Part shown: piece after piece, positions 1 through 11,014 of the stretch
Numbering within the stretch: the stretch's first letter is position 1
Layout: every line of letters begins with the position of its first letter
Notes under the pieces: generated by a model
Database searches by the model: none
What the model was told of the DNA's origin: nothing
What the model saw: the letters and a program-made list of their open reading frames with translations, nothing else
From: Heterotrichella gracilis
Taxonomy: Eukaryota > Sar > Xanthophyceae > Tribonematales > Xanthonemataceae
Direction of reading: 5' to 3'
Length of the DNA: 59,758 bases
Assembly: GCA_032358255.1 (NCBI GenBank)
Contig: JAULBX010025431.1
Location: 1 to 59,758, forward strand
Program-made: the position numbers and the translations under genes

Positions 1-74
1 CTAATCTAGCAAGTTGAGGCTGCCTAATAGCCCAGCTGTCAGCCCCATATAAAAGGGTTGTCAGCACCACTGCA

Positions 75-503
75 CTATAAACAGGTGAATGCTTGCAAAC
101 AAAGTTCGATTGAGCAGACATGCTTGCAGCTTTGTTTGCAAAGCATAAGCCTGGACACTGCAGACACTGCGACAGCGGTGCCAGAATTGTTGGGTTTGCA
201 CGGGTCAATTTGGTAGCGGTGGCAGGTGTGATAGCGCGCCCTAGGAAGTTCCAAATTAGCTGCGCCCAAAGAAGTTCCACCTCCAAACCACTGGTGTGAA
301 AGGCTCAACCCGCCAGACACTTCAGAGTCTGGGAATGGGTCCAGATTGTTTGTTACAAGCCCATTGGGCGATATTTTGTATGTTTTCAACAACCATGAGC
401 TGCTGCGCTTCAAGGCGTGCAGCACATCTGGATAGTGGACACTAGGGTGGAGGTCTAAGAAGCAGAGTGGTAAAAAGAAAAACAAAAGGAAAATTTGGTC
501 CAT
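75..503 (-). CDS. Hypothetical secreted/membrane protein, single open frame
   Basis: An uninterrupted 142-codon frame begins at ATG 503 and stops at 75. Residues 1-17 are strongly hydrophobic (MDQIFLLFFFLPLCFLDL), as in a signal peptide or membrane anchor, followed by a polar region with many His, Ser and Cys residues. I do not recognise a family. The base composition is lower in G+C than the neighbouring CPSF30 exons, and no splice sites are needed. It lies tail-side of CPSF30 on the same strand, starting about 200 bases beyond the CPSF30 stop, so it could be a separate small gene, the 5' exon of a gene running off the left edge, or chance. The hydrophobic start directly after an ATG is the only positive evidence. 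Confidence 0.33.
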   Translation of the reverse strand: MDQIFLLFFFLPLCFLDLHPSVHYPDVLHALKRSSSWLLKTYKISPNGLVTNNLDPFPDSEVSGGLSLSHQWFGGGTSLGAANLELPRARYHTCHRYQIDPCKPNNSGTAVAVSAVSRLMLCKQSCKHVCSIELCLQAFTCL

Positions 504-697
504 TGACGTATAAGTCTCATAGTTTCGCAAAACCAGGGGTTCCACTCGCCGACACCGCAACAATCCCCGGCCCTACACATCCCCCGCCCCACTGCAGCAT
601 GCCCAATCAAAAGGCTGTCAATAATCGCCACACCCTTGCCCCGCGCCCACCCCGCTCACACCCCACACCCATTCCTCGGCGGCGGCACCTGTGTGCA

Positions 698-2539
698 TCA
701 AAACCCATATGGCAGGTTCTGCTGCCCCACCGCAGCCAGCATCTGCGCATCCCCTCGCCCCTGCGTGCGGCCCATGCCTGGAGGGCCACCGGGTGGCGGC
801 CGAGGGGGTGGGGGTCCACCGGGGAACGGCACCATGGCACCATTTGGCATTGGACCTGGAGGGCTGGGGCCAGGTAATCGCTGGTAGGGACCGCCACGCC
901 CACCTTGCCTGCGCACGAAAAAGACAGAATTAAGTAACATTGTAACAGTCTTGAGCATCATTTGATAGGCAGCACCGTTGTTACCATAAACACTTAGGGA
1001 CATGCGTAGACACCCTGAGCGTATTGCTAGGCAGGGGAGCCCACATAGAAAAGGCCAATTCACGAACACAACTCAACTCACGCCTAGAGCTAGAACTTCA
1101 AAGCGTTGATGGGCAATGAAACTGTTCAGATTTATCTGTGGAGTTGCCCTGCCAATCCCATTTCCACCAAGCCATCTGAACATCCTCGTGCATAAAGCAA
1201 CGCCCTCGTGCGTAATGCAACTCCCCCACCATCACACCGCAGCACGCCAACTCACCTGTGAGTTGGCCGCCGCTCCCGCCGCATGGGGTACTCCAGGCTG
1301 ATGTTGGCATTGGCGGAGGACACCACTGCATTGAGGTTGCGCATTTCGCGCGGCTTGGCGGCCTCTACCGTCTCTATGGGGGGCGGCGGGCCAGGCATGC
1401 GCGTGTGCTTGTACCGGCACTGCGGCCCGTACACGCAGAACCCCAGCTTGTACATGTTGCATTCCTGGTGATGGCGAGGGTGGTAAGTCAGGAATTCGAG
1501 TGACAAATGTTGATTTCAGTGCTATTAAGTGCTACTGAAAATGTGCACAACAAGTTCGGAAGGCGTATCCCTTTTCCTACCATCACCATCACTGTATTGC
1601 GTGCACGCCACATTACGATGCCAAGCATGCGCCGATGCACTGCGGCGGTGCATGGCGATGCATGCAAAACCACAATTCACAGGCTTTTCAACCACAGTAT
1701 GTACTGCTTCCATGTCCCCATGTGGCCTGCTTGCACGTACCTGTATGTCATCTAGCGTGTGCTTGTAGGGGCAGTCCGGCTCCTTACACACCCCGTACTT
1801 GAGCAGCGAGCGGCACACAGGCATGCGCTGAGTGTCGAACTGGTGCAGGAAGCCGCAGGTGTCTCCCTTCATGCACAGCCCTCGGAGCCAATACGTGCAC
1901 ACCGTCTGCAGGGTGGGGACAACATGTAATTAAAAATACAGTCAGTCGCGGCGACTCGCAGTTGCATTTGAGGTGGGTGGCGTCTGCAACAAGTAGCACA
2001 AGGGGTGGGGGGAACTGTCAAGGGCGGGTGTATACGCCTGCGCCGCACTTCTTGCCATGTGCATGGCTTTAAGTGTGTTCGTGGGTGGATGGATATGTGC
2101 ATACCTTTCTGAAGTTTTTCTTGAAGTTTGCCGGTTGTTGACCAATGGACGCTCCCGCGGGGATGTTTGGAGGGACTGCCCCCTGTCACAAGCCGAGACA
2201 ACGAAGTCGATATAGGAACCATAACCAGGCATATGCTAGTAATTTGGGTTCTTTTGCTCATAACCTGCGATGGGTTAACAGCCAGTAGTATGCCAAATCA
2301 GCATGGCCCTGGCCCTGCTGCAACATGGCCCCTGCTGCCAATATGCATGCATACAATCGGCTTGAACATCCAAGGGTGAAACGTGCACAAAAGAATGATA
2401 CTAGATGCCTAAGCAACTTTGAGTAATACGCTGGCAATGAATGTAAGCAGTTTGCTTGCATGCATACCTGGCCACCATGGGATGTAGAGGGCTGGTCCAA
2501 GTTGCTCTCAAAATCGAAGTTGAGGTCCGAATCGTCCAT
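698..2539 (-). CDS. CPSF30: Cleavage and polyadenylation specificity factor 30 kDa subunit (CPSF30), short form
   Basis: CCCH zinc-finger subunit of the nuclear pre-mRNA 3'-end processing complex, which binds the polyadenylation signal region. My model has five exons: 2539-2468, 2182-2105, 1905-1741, 1464-1256 and 908-698, giving 244 aa with all phases consistent. Three CCCH fingers are visible: C53-x7-C61-x5-C67-x3-H71, C81-x8-C90-x4-C95-x3-H99 and C107-x7-C115-x5-C121-x3-H125. The segments WLRGLCMKGDTCGFLHQ and ECNMYKLGFC are diagnostic of plant CPSF30, which also has three fingers where the animal protein has five. The N-terminus is acidic (MDDSDLNFDFESN); the C-terminus is Pro/Gly-rich. 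There is no YTH domain, so this matches the short plant isoform unless further exons are spliced in downstream. LPA1 is divergently transcribed from the other side of an 0.8 kb spacer. Confidence 0.93.
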
Positions 2540-3352
2540 GGCTCCTCCACCTATAGCTTACCAAGTCCTATGCCGTCCTCTATATGTGCTTTGTCGCCAA
2601 CACACAGCGCTGTTGCTTGCTGTTGGCAGTGTCTAGTGGCAGTGCTAGACTCACTAGGCCAGGGGACCGAGCAATAGTTTTCCCCGAGGCTCCACCAGTA
2701 CGCACGCCCGTTCAGGACAAAACCCAAGTTGGAGTTTGCAAGCTGTTGTTCTGCAGGTGTCCAGATAACTGATGCCCAGTGAATGTAGGTGTTGGCAGTC
2801 GGATGTCGTGCACAATGGCAAAGAGGAGGTGATGGCAGGCAGCGCAGCTTACTCCTATCGTTCAGCACGCTTCAAGCATCGATTTGTAGTCACAAAGTGG
2901 CGCATTGCTCTATAACAAGGGCTTTGAAGTCCTGGAAGTTTCACCGATGAAACGTGGGTCTACAAATTTGCCTGCATGGGGTCTACAAATGTCCGCAAAT
3001 CTCCAGATAAATGATCCGCCACATGTCACCACCACATGATGCCCAACTTTCACCCACCACACCTTTGTTCTCAACAACGCCGTGCGCATAGCCTTAACTT
3101 GGTGCGCGTTACAGACCACTCCACCTGCTCTAATCCAACCCCTCCGTGCTCCCGGATCCGTGGCAGGACGAGTTGTTCCGAGATATTGGCAGGCCAACAC
3201 AACACACACGCAGGCACGTAATGGCATGCTACCACGCATGCGCTGTTCAGTAACGCCAGCCAGTTGACTAACACTCGATAAATAGCAATTTCGTACCCTT
3301 AAAGTGAGCTGGGCCCCTTCAACCGGTGCAAAGGGCTTATTGCAGGGGCAGG
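2540..3352. promoter_or_regulatory. Divergent spacer between CPSF30 and LPA1
   Basis: An 813-base interval between the two start codons, holding both 5'UTRs and presumably both promoters. I see no convincing TATA box, RNA gene or conserved coding frame. Its role as a bidirectional promoter is inferred only from the gene orientation. Confidence 0.4.
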
Positions 3353-6229
3353 ATGGCCACAATGCATGCATACACATGCCTGAAGCCCTTCGCAAGTATC
3401 AGCAGACCCTCGTCCCAGGCCACCCCACGAGCCCTGAAACCAACCCACAGCAGCAGCATTCCCAGCAGAGCATTGGCCCCGAGGCCTATCAGAGCCCATC
3501 GGCCCCACCTCGTCACCTGTGCTGCCAGCCAAGACACCCCCACCACCTCCACCCCACCACCCACCCCCACCACCGCCAAGGCAGCCATCGAGGCAGGCCT
3601 GGCCGAGTTCAACGACAACAAGAACGTGGACAAGGCCCTGCAGCTGTTCCAGGCCGCCCTGGGGATGCGGTGTAGCAGGGATGAGTCTCGAGCCGCGCTG
3701 TACAACTCAGCGTGCTGCTATGCCAAGCTGAAGGAGTGGGACAAGGCAGCCAAGGCGGTGGTGTCTGCGGTGAACGACTATGACTTGAAGCTGGAGGTGG
3801 CGCTCAAGGTACAGGGTTTAGGGTTTAGGGTTTATCTTAAGGAGTGGGACGAGGCAGCCAAGGCGGTGGTATCGGCGGTGAATTACTATGACTTGAAGCT
3901 GGAGGTGGCGCTCAAGGTACAGTGGGTCGGTACCTCTGTCGCTTGCGCATGTTTCACTTATTATTTTATTTTCCACAGGACCCCGACTTGCGGGGTCTGC
4001 GGGACCGGCGCGAGTGGCTGGAGGCCCTGGGCAGCGCCAGGGGGGGCGTGACAGAGGCCCAGGTGGTGCAGCTGCGCAGCGAGGTCAAGGCACCGTTTCG
4101 CCTGGCGCGCGTCACCCTGTTTGGGGGCCTGGCGGTGGGCGCGGGCGCGGGGCTCATCATCATCACCACGCGCCTGGTGGGGGCGCTGCAAGGTGGGTGT
4201 GAAACTGGAAGAACATGTTAACTACAATGTGAACATATAAAAAATATGTGCATGTACACAATGTCGGAGTGCGAGTGTGGGGGGGCAGTGGAGTGCCTGC
4301 TGGCGGGTGGGCCGATGACAGGGTGGCCAGCTGGCGCCGGACATGCAGCATGCTGGCAGGTGGACAGTGCATGTGTCATGCATGGACCAAAATCTGTTGC
4401 CATGAGCCCGGTCAACCTGGCCGATTTGTTGCCATGACGAATTCCTGGTCATGGCAAGGGGTATATAGATAGGGAACGCATTTCCTATGTACCCCTTGGT
4501 CACGGACCAAAACTTGTTGCCAGAGCCCAATTACTCCACCCACCTCGACACGTGCAGGCGGCGAGGGCGCACCAGACGTCACGGAAACCCTTCAGAACTT
4601 TGGCATCAACGCGGCTGCCCTTGCTGTGCTGAGCTTCCTGCTGTACCGCGACTTTGCCTCGTCCAGCAAGGACAAGCGGGTGATCGCGCGGGAGGAGTCG
4701 CTGGGGCGCCTGCAGGTGGGCAGTGTGAGGACTCGTGAGGATTAAATGGCACCCCACCAGGTTGGCTCAATTTGTAATAGAGTCTGGTCTTGTTTGTAGC
4801 AAGTTTTGCAGTTGCGGATGTCACTCTGATTTCATTTATGGGATTTATACGGGTTGCATTTTAGGCTTATGGTAGTGTGAGAGTGCAGATTGCAAAAAAC
4901 AGTCCACTCTGAAAATATATACTCAGGCCAAATTCCGCTCCGTTACCCCCCTCCAGATTCAAACAGGCCCCGACCGGGTGGTCCCCCTGGCCAAATTCCG
5001 CGGCAGCACGCGCCCCGTCATCGTGGTGGGCAGCCGGGGGGTGGTGGGCCGCGCCCTCAAGGCCGCTGAACCATACCTGGCCCAGTTGCGGCTGCGGGGT
5101 GTGAGCGTGGTTGCGCTGTACACCAGCGAGGAGGACTACGTCACGCGCATAGCGGCGGTGAAGCGGGAGCTGCAGTGAGTGGCCAGGGGGGGTTGGGGTG
5201 TGGGGAGACTTGACTAGTAAATCATATTGATGAAAATAAAAGTAATAAACCATACTGACACAAGTAAATATTATAAATAATCATTATGGATGGTGTTTGT
5301 ATGGATGGATGAAAAGAAATTTATGCTGAACTGTTATTATTGTGTCGCGAAGCATCAGTGGTGTATTGTGCGAATTCCTGAACCATAACCTGCGCCATGA
5401 TTGCATGCTGTGGTCTGTACACCACCAAGGAATGTTTTCTCCAATTCATTCCAAGCGCATGCTGCTGTGCTTGGTGTGTTGCCGGCCCCTGGTTACATGA
5501 TGCCTGCTGGTTTGGCGCAGGGGTGACGATGGTGGCAAGGGGTTTGGTGAGAAAAAGGGGAGCAAGCCCCAGCAGGCGGCAGCGCTCACCAGCAAGGTAT
5601 GGATGGCTCTGTTGGTACATGTGACATGAATGATTATTCGCATTGGCCCATCCCGGCACATGGTGCAAGTTTACAATAAGCGGGTGGCCTTTTGAGGGAA
5701 GTGGCGTGTACCAGTGCTATATGCAGCAAGGGGGCGTTGTGGTTGGGGCACTGGGTGTTGTAGGGCATTGACGGCAGGGTTTTGTAAGCAGAGCTGGCCA
5801 GCAAGGCATGTGCATGTCATGTGACATGAACCATGCAGCATTGGATCACCCAGTGATAGAATGGGTTTGCATATGGCGAAGGACAATGACCACATACGCA
5901 TATGCTGCATTGCTGCCGGGCAGGCGGAGACCCTGTCAGAGTTTTGGCCCTAGGGTTTACAAGCACCGCGTCGTGGAGGCGCATTTCTTACCACCTGCAT
6001 GTGGTTTTTGCAGGACAAGAAGTTTGAGCTAACGCCCTTTGCCCCCGGGGAGTGGTTTGAGTGGATAGAGGAGCTGAAGAAGGAGGCGGGGGTCAAGGGG
6101 GAGAGCTGCTACGTGCAGATTCAGCTGGACGGGAGTGTAAGGTCCAGCGGCGTGGGGGCACCAAACTGGGAGAAATTTGTGTCTGATCTGCCTCCGCTGG
6201 ATGACGTCCGCTCCAAGTTCATGCAGTGA
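3353..6229 (+). CDS. LPA1: LOW PSII ACCUMULATION 1 homologue (TPR protein, chloroplast)
   Basis: Chloroplast membrane protein; in Arabidopsis LPA1 assists assembly of photosystem II. Six exons: 3353-3808, 3979-4192, 4558-4715, 4957-5174, 5521-5596 and 6014-6229, giving 445 aa (the Arabidopsis protein is about 450). ATG 3353 starts a Ser/Arg/Pro-rich, acid-poor stretch of about 55 residues typical of a chloroplast transit peptide. Residues ~70-150 form TPR-like helices (ALYNSACCYAKLKEWDKAAK). Two membrane helices follow at about 196-221 and 236-254, flanking the conserved GGEGAPD. The family C-terminus is clear: APGEWFEWIEEL, then LDGSVRSSGVGAPNW and LPPLDDVRSKF. The end of exon 1 is repeated inside intron 1, and the end of the last exon is repeated in the 3' flank (separate entries). 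A tiny extra exon near 5927 was considered but is not needed. Confidence 0.92.
3731..3918 (+). repeat. Exon-edge duplication: end of LPA1 exon 1 plus start of intron 1
   Basis: The last ~78 bases of exon 1 with the GT donor (3731-3811) recur at 3839-3918, 108 bases downstream, with only a few substitutions. The two copies are separated by three TTTAGGG-type units directly after the first donor. The second copy keeps the frame and a GT donor, so transcripts using the distal donor would encode an extra 36 residues without a stop. Confidence 0.85.
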
Positions 6230-6600
6230 GGGGGTGTGTGGCTGATGGGCTAGTGGTTTATGCACAGCATCGACAGCAGGGTTTTGGAGCTACTCGCTTG
6301 AGAGGAAGTGTGCATCTGGTGATGCGTATAGTGGTTGACTTGGATTTTGACGATGCTGTGATGGACAGCGGCGTGGGGGCACCAAACTGGGAGAAATTTG
6401 TGTCTGATATTTCGCCGCTGGATGATGTCCGCTCCAAGTTCATGCAGTGAAGGGGTGGGGCTGATGGGACAGTGGGTTGTGGCAGGGAATTGGCAGCAGG
6501 GCTTTGAAGCTACTTGCTTGAGAGGAAAGAAATGTGCAGCTGGTATTGGGTTTATCGGTTGGCTCAGATTTTGACGATGCTGTGTTAGACAGCGGAAGAT
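6143..6600 (+). repeat. Tandem duplication of LPA1 last-exon end and 3' flank
   Basis: The final 87 bases of the LPA1 coding region and about 130 bases of 3' flank are repeated with a 221-base period: stop codons lie at 6227 and 6448, and a third unit begins at about 6590 but ends after a few bases. The second copy still ends in an in-frame TGA. Point differences and small indels show the copy is not brand new. Confidence 0.85.
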
Positions 6601-7116
6601 TTAGTATGGGCTGCCTGGACGAAGACGCAGGCCCGTTATGTGTCTCTAAGCATATTGGGTACAGGGTGATTTATTGTATTTGATTCAACAGGCTGTCGAG
6701 AGTGAACCATCAGACATGGTAGGGTGTATGTGCGAGAACAGTTGTGATTGCGCAATTTTGTGGCACCGAGCAGGTGTCCCTGGCAGGTTTGCAACTTGGC
6801 ACACAACTTTAACGCCTTTTGTTGCCATCAATGATGACCAACCAATCGTGACCCATCCAGGAAAAGATATGGCTTTTTGACTGGTATTGAAATGGCGCCA
6901 AACTGGTGCCAACGTGGACTGTAACCCGTATCCCTAGCTTTTGCTTTCTTGACGTAACAAAGCACTGTTGCCCAGACAAGAGCAGAGGTGCAGAGTAGAT
7001 ACAGTCTATTTGATAGACGCTCCTGAGGGCACGCAAAACCCGCAGTGTGAACGGAATGTGCCAGTGAATACCACGGTTTCCTTGCACGATCAAGGTACTA
7101 GGAGCAGAGTTTTGGC
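6601..7116. other. Intergenic spacer, LPA1 to phosphatase gene
   Basis: About 500 bases between the LPA1 3' repeats and the next start codon. I see no conserved frame or repeat. It should contain the LPA1 3' end and the 5'UTR/promoter of the downstream gene on the same strand. Confidence 0.35.
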
Positions 7117-10100
7117 ATGGTATCTACCTCTGGTAACACTTCCCTGCCCGGTGTGCAAACAGCAGCCGAGATGGCAGCCGATGGCACCCCAGACAGCCTG
7201 CCATCGGTGCTATCAAAGCTTGAAAAGTGGGGCAACTACGCCGCGTTTGGCAGACCTGTGGCACCATCAAAGTTCATCCCGATGAAAACACCGTTGAGCA
7301 ACGATATCCTTGAGAACTGGACCCTGTCTACCCCGCCAACGCATCGGCACACGGTCTCAGACTTGGTAAAGCTTCAGTCAGCGTTCGGACGTCGCGTGGG
7401 ATGTATCATTGACCTGTCAAATCATGATTGCCTGTACTCGGAAGATGTGCCTGAGGACGTCGAGTACCACCACATAGAGCTGGTTGCAAAGGTGCTGCCG
7501 CCTAGGGAGGCAATTGACCAGGTGCAGGCAGCCGCTGACGAGTTTTGGAGCCGGAAGCCAGGGGAATATATCGCCATCCATTGTGCTTACGGTACGTGGT
7601 TTTACCTAGCCACTTTGTAGTCGTTAGTGACAGGGTGCTTACGGCAGCGCTGTGTATTTGAGAGTTTGCCCAAATACCCACTTTATACCTATAGTATACT
7701 TGCGCTCTCCCTGTACTGGTGTTTGCTTCAACTTGCATGTATAGTCATATATGCATGCATTGTGCCCACATGTCAGACGCTGGCTATGTCCAGCCCTGAT
7801 ACCAGACGTTGACAATCAGCTCCGTGCAAGAGGTCTGTGAGTTAGAAACCCTGATGCTCAGTCAGTGCGACCCACTTGTGCTGCATCCAAAGCAGTGGTG
7901 CCAGCAGAATATTCTTTCAGGAACCAAATTACACACAAAGCTAGTGTGTCTGGTGCACACGACACTCTGGTTTCCTCATACAATGTGTGGTTCATGGCAA
8001 ACTGCTGTGAGAGCTGATTTTGGCTGCACCTCAGTAGCCAAAATCGAAAAATCAGCTCTTTTAAACCGTTTTCTCAACCGCATATGCCACTCATGCATAT
8101 TTATGCGGCACTGTGCCTGGTCTACAAGACTGCACACATTCTGCCAGATGCTCATTTTAGGACCAAGCCACACAGGACACCAGCTGCGCACACTTTGACA
8201 GTGGCGCGCACTCCAAAACCCTACCAAACCCTCTCAGAAACCCTAATCCTGCGCAGGCTTCAACCGCACCGGCTTTGTCCTCTGCTCCTACCTGGTGCAA
8301 GCCTGCCATCTCACTGTCCCCGAGGCACTCGCCGCCTTTGCCCGCGCCCGCCCACCCGGCATCAAGCACGACAAATTCATCGCCGAGCTGCACCAGCGCT
8401 ACAGCGAAAGCAGCGCGCCTCGGGCGCAACCCGGGGACCAGTCGGTGGAGCTGTACAGCGATTTCGAGGGGGTGGCGCACCAGCTGGAGGGCACCCGGCA
8501 TATACCGCACGGCGACACGTGGGGGGAGGCGGGGAAGCAGCGGCGGCCCAGCTTGGAGCGGCGCATGTCACGCAAGCAGACCTTTGACCTGGCCAGGTGT
8601 GGGCGCGCTGGAGTACCCTAAACCCTAAACAGCTGGAGGGTGGCGATGAGCTCATTCAGCACATGGTATCCCCCTGAGGTCCATGTAGGAGTCAGGCGCC
8701 GCCATACACCATAAACCCTTCCACTGTGGCAGTTGCTTACCCACCCCCCGGCACTTGACAGAAAGGCAGCAAACCCCCAGGTCAATTTCACGAGCACCCC
8801 TGCATCGTTGCTGGCAACACCCTAAGCCCTTGAAATCGCTTCCGGCGCAGGGCGCTCCAGGTTGACTTCATCAGCACTTCCCCGCCATGCGCCATTGCTG
8901 ATATGGATGCTGATGAGGCGGCTGGGTCCAGCCCGCCAGTGGCAATTACATCACAATATGGACGCACGATGTCAGGTGGGCATCTTGCATGGTGTGCACA
9001 TACCGTACGGATATGGGTGTTTAGCGAGTGGGGGAGGTTGGGATGGGAATGGTGCGGTGTGCAATTTGAGCTCCAGCCAACATTGTAGCCAGGGCAGCGT
9101 TTGCTAATATGGCGGCTGAATGGGCGAGTGGGTCAAGCCGATTTGTGGCCATCATGTCGCAGTAAGGGCGCACCATGTCAGGTGGGCATGCAGCGTAGTG
9201 GGTTACGGTGCAGGGTATGTGTTGATGGGGGAGGGCGGGGATGGAATGGACCAATGGACATGCATTCCACCGCACAAAAGCTAGTATAGCACCGGAGCTG
9301 GCTGCACTACATAACCCTGGAGCTGAACCCTGTGCACCCGCAGGCAGCCTGATGAGCAGCGTGGCGTACGCCGACTACTGCCTGCGTATCCACACATGTA
9401 GGAAACCCTAGAGCTGAACCCTAAATCCTCTATGCACCCGCAGGCAGCGTGATGAGCAGCGCAGCGTACGCCGACTACCGCCTGCACATCAACACGAGAA
9501 GGAAACCCTAGAGCTGAACCCTTTACCATGTGCACCCGCAGGCAGCGTGATGAGCAGCGCGGCGTGCCGACTACCGCGTGCGCATTAAAAGTAGAACCCT
9601 ACAGCTGACCCCTAAACCCTGTATGCACCCGCAGGCAACATGATGAGCAGCACAGCGTACGCAGACTACCGCTCACGCGTCGAAGGTTAGGAACCCTAGA
9701 GCTGAACCCTAAACCCTATATCTGAACCCTTAACCCTGTATGCACCCGCAGGCAACATGATGAGCAGCACAGCGTACGCCGACTACCGCGCGCGTGTCAA
9801 CAGCGCGGTGCAGGCCCGGGCCACCCAGGGGTGCGGGGCGGAGGAGGGGAGTGAACACGCTGAGGAGGGGAGTGACCCCACAGACCCTACCGAGGGTAGC
9901 GTGTCGGTGCGCGGCTCCTCCCCGACCTACTCGGAGCGGTCGGATGACTCGTGCGACGTGGCGCTGCGGGACAGGGATGGGCAGCTGAACCAGTCGTTCG
10001 GGTCGGATGCGACGGACCTGCTGAAGCAGATGAGGTGAGGGTGCAGGAGGGTGGGTAAGGTGTAGGGTTGAGTGTGCATGGAAATAGTGCAGAGGGCAGG

Positions 10101-11014
10101 CCACGGAATGGAAGTTGCGCTTGCATGTGTTACTGAATGGATAGGTGGCTGCATATGACTTGCGTGGATATGAACCATGGATTTTATAAGCCATGGCGTG
10201 GATTGGATTTTATGTGCTCCTGCCCAAAAAAACGGAAAGCAATGAAAATAAGTAAATTGCGGTCCCCTTCTTTTGTTCATTACTGACCATAGTTTGCTAT
10301 TGTATGACTGTTTGATTGCTTTATCATGAATGTTCACAAATTACTTTTTTATTCCAAGTCTGCATGGCCACGGCATGCCTCCCACCGCCCGTGGGGTCGT
10401 CCCGTGCTCTACCTTCGGCACATGCGGCCAGATGTAGAAGGGCAAAATGAACTGGAATATTGATGAATTTACTTATGTTGTAAATTCCTTATGCCAACAT
10501 CTCTGATCGGTCCCCGTGCAGGCGCATGCGGCCCAGCGCCCAGATGAAGGAGAGCTCGCACCTGCTTGCCCGCCTGGATGAGCGGGGATCCCGGGAGATG
10601 CTGACATGCCTCAGCAGCGGCACACAGCCCGATGAGGGCTACTCCACCGGCGCCGATGGGGCCAGCGAGCAAGTGGGTGCGCCTGCGGTGGGTTCTGGCT
10701 CTTTGCCTGTGCTCAGTGAGGATGCCGGTCCCGGGGATTTGCCAGCAGGGATCAGCGGTCCCAGGGGTGCGCCTGGGGTGGATGCTGGCTCGTCGATGGA
10801 TCTTGACGAGGGGTGCAGCACTAGGGCTGAGGCTAGTGAGCAAGGGGGGTCACCTGCTGGGGGCAGCGGCACGCTGGCGGCGCTGGGTGGAGGGGTTCGG
10901 GGTGTGGCTGAGGGTACTGTCCATGTGGTGGGGAGCGTGGGAAGTGGTGTGAAAGAGGTGGCCATGGCTGCGGGGCAGGTGGTGGTGGGTGGGGTCAAGA
11001 AGCTGCTGCTATGA
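7117..11014 (+). CDS. RNA 5'-triphosphatase / mRNA-capping-enzyme-like dual-specificity phosphatase
   Basis: Exons 7117-7591 and 8257-8596 are secure. They encode a cysteine-phosphatase domain like the triphosphatase half of metazoan and plant capping enzymes: the P-loop HCAYGFNRTGF spans the first intron (Cys156, Arg162, CX5R), followed by ARARPPGIKHDKFIAELHQRY. The expected activity is removal of the gamma phosphate from nascent RNA 5' ends, but protein phosphatase activity is possible. I see no guanylyltransferase motif (KxDG) downstream. Two 3' exons join in phase: 9752-10034 (acidic, Ser/Asp-rich) and 10522-11014 (Gly/Ala/Ser-rich, ending VVVGGVKKLLL). Middle exons are uncertain; a segment ending at 8975 (near ADMDADEAAGSSPPV) fits the phase of 9752. 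The middle is crowded with exon-edge copies. A TGTAA word, the usual green-algal polyadenylation signal, lies about 115 bases after the stop. The 3' part could be a separate gene. Confidence 0.62.
8745..9180 (+). repeat. Degenerate repeats of a middle-exon region in the phosphatase gene
   Basis: Two overlapping cases. The segment after the AG near 8780 (GTCAATTTCACGAGCACC) resembles the segment after the AG at about 8860 (GTTGACTTCATCAGCACT). The candidate exon 8890-8975, with its donor and following intron, resembles 9085-9180: both end in ATGTCAG followed by GTGGGCAT, and share similar flanks. The second copy has an in-frame TAA and looks dead. Confidence 0.6.
9340..9800 (+). repeat. Five-copy tandem array of intron end plus exon start
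   Basis: The 3' splice site and first ~50 bases of the exon starting at 9752 occur five times; the shared word GATGAGCAGC lies at 9351, 9451, 9549, 9642 and 9759 (periods 100, 98, 93, 117). Each copy has an intact CCCGCAG acceptor and is separated from the next by CCCTAAA-like sequence (for example AAACCCTAGAGCTGAACCC). Only the last copy continues into the full exon. Copy 3 has lost two bases in the exon part. Confidence 0.92.

Noticed and set aside
607-903. Open frames overlapping CPSF30 exon 5 on both strands
   Set aside because: Low-complexity Pro/Arg shadows of the real Pro/Gly-rich exon.
5931-5948. Possible 18-base LPA1 microexon after the CAG at 5930
   Set aside because: No GT follows in the right phase; exons ending at 5596 and starting at 6014 already join in frame and match the family spacing.
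9340-9800. CRISPR-like regular repeat array
   Set aside because: Repeats are ~95-117 bp tandem copies of an exon edge without unique spacers, in a eukaryotic nuclear gene.
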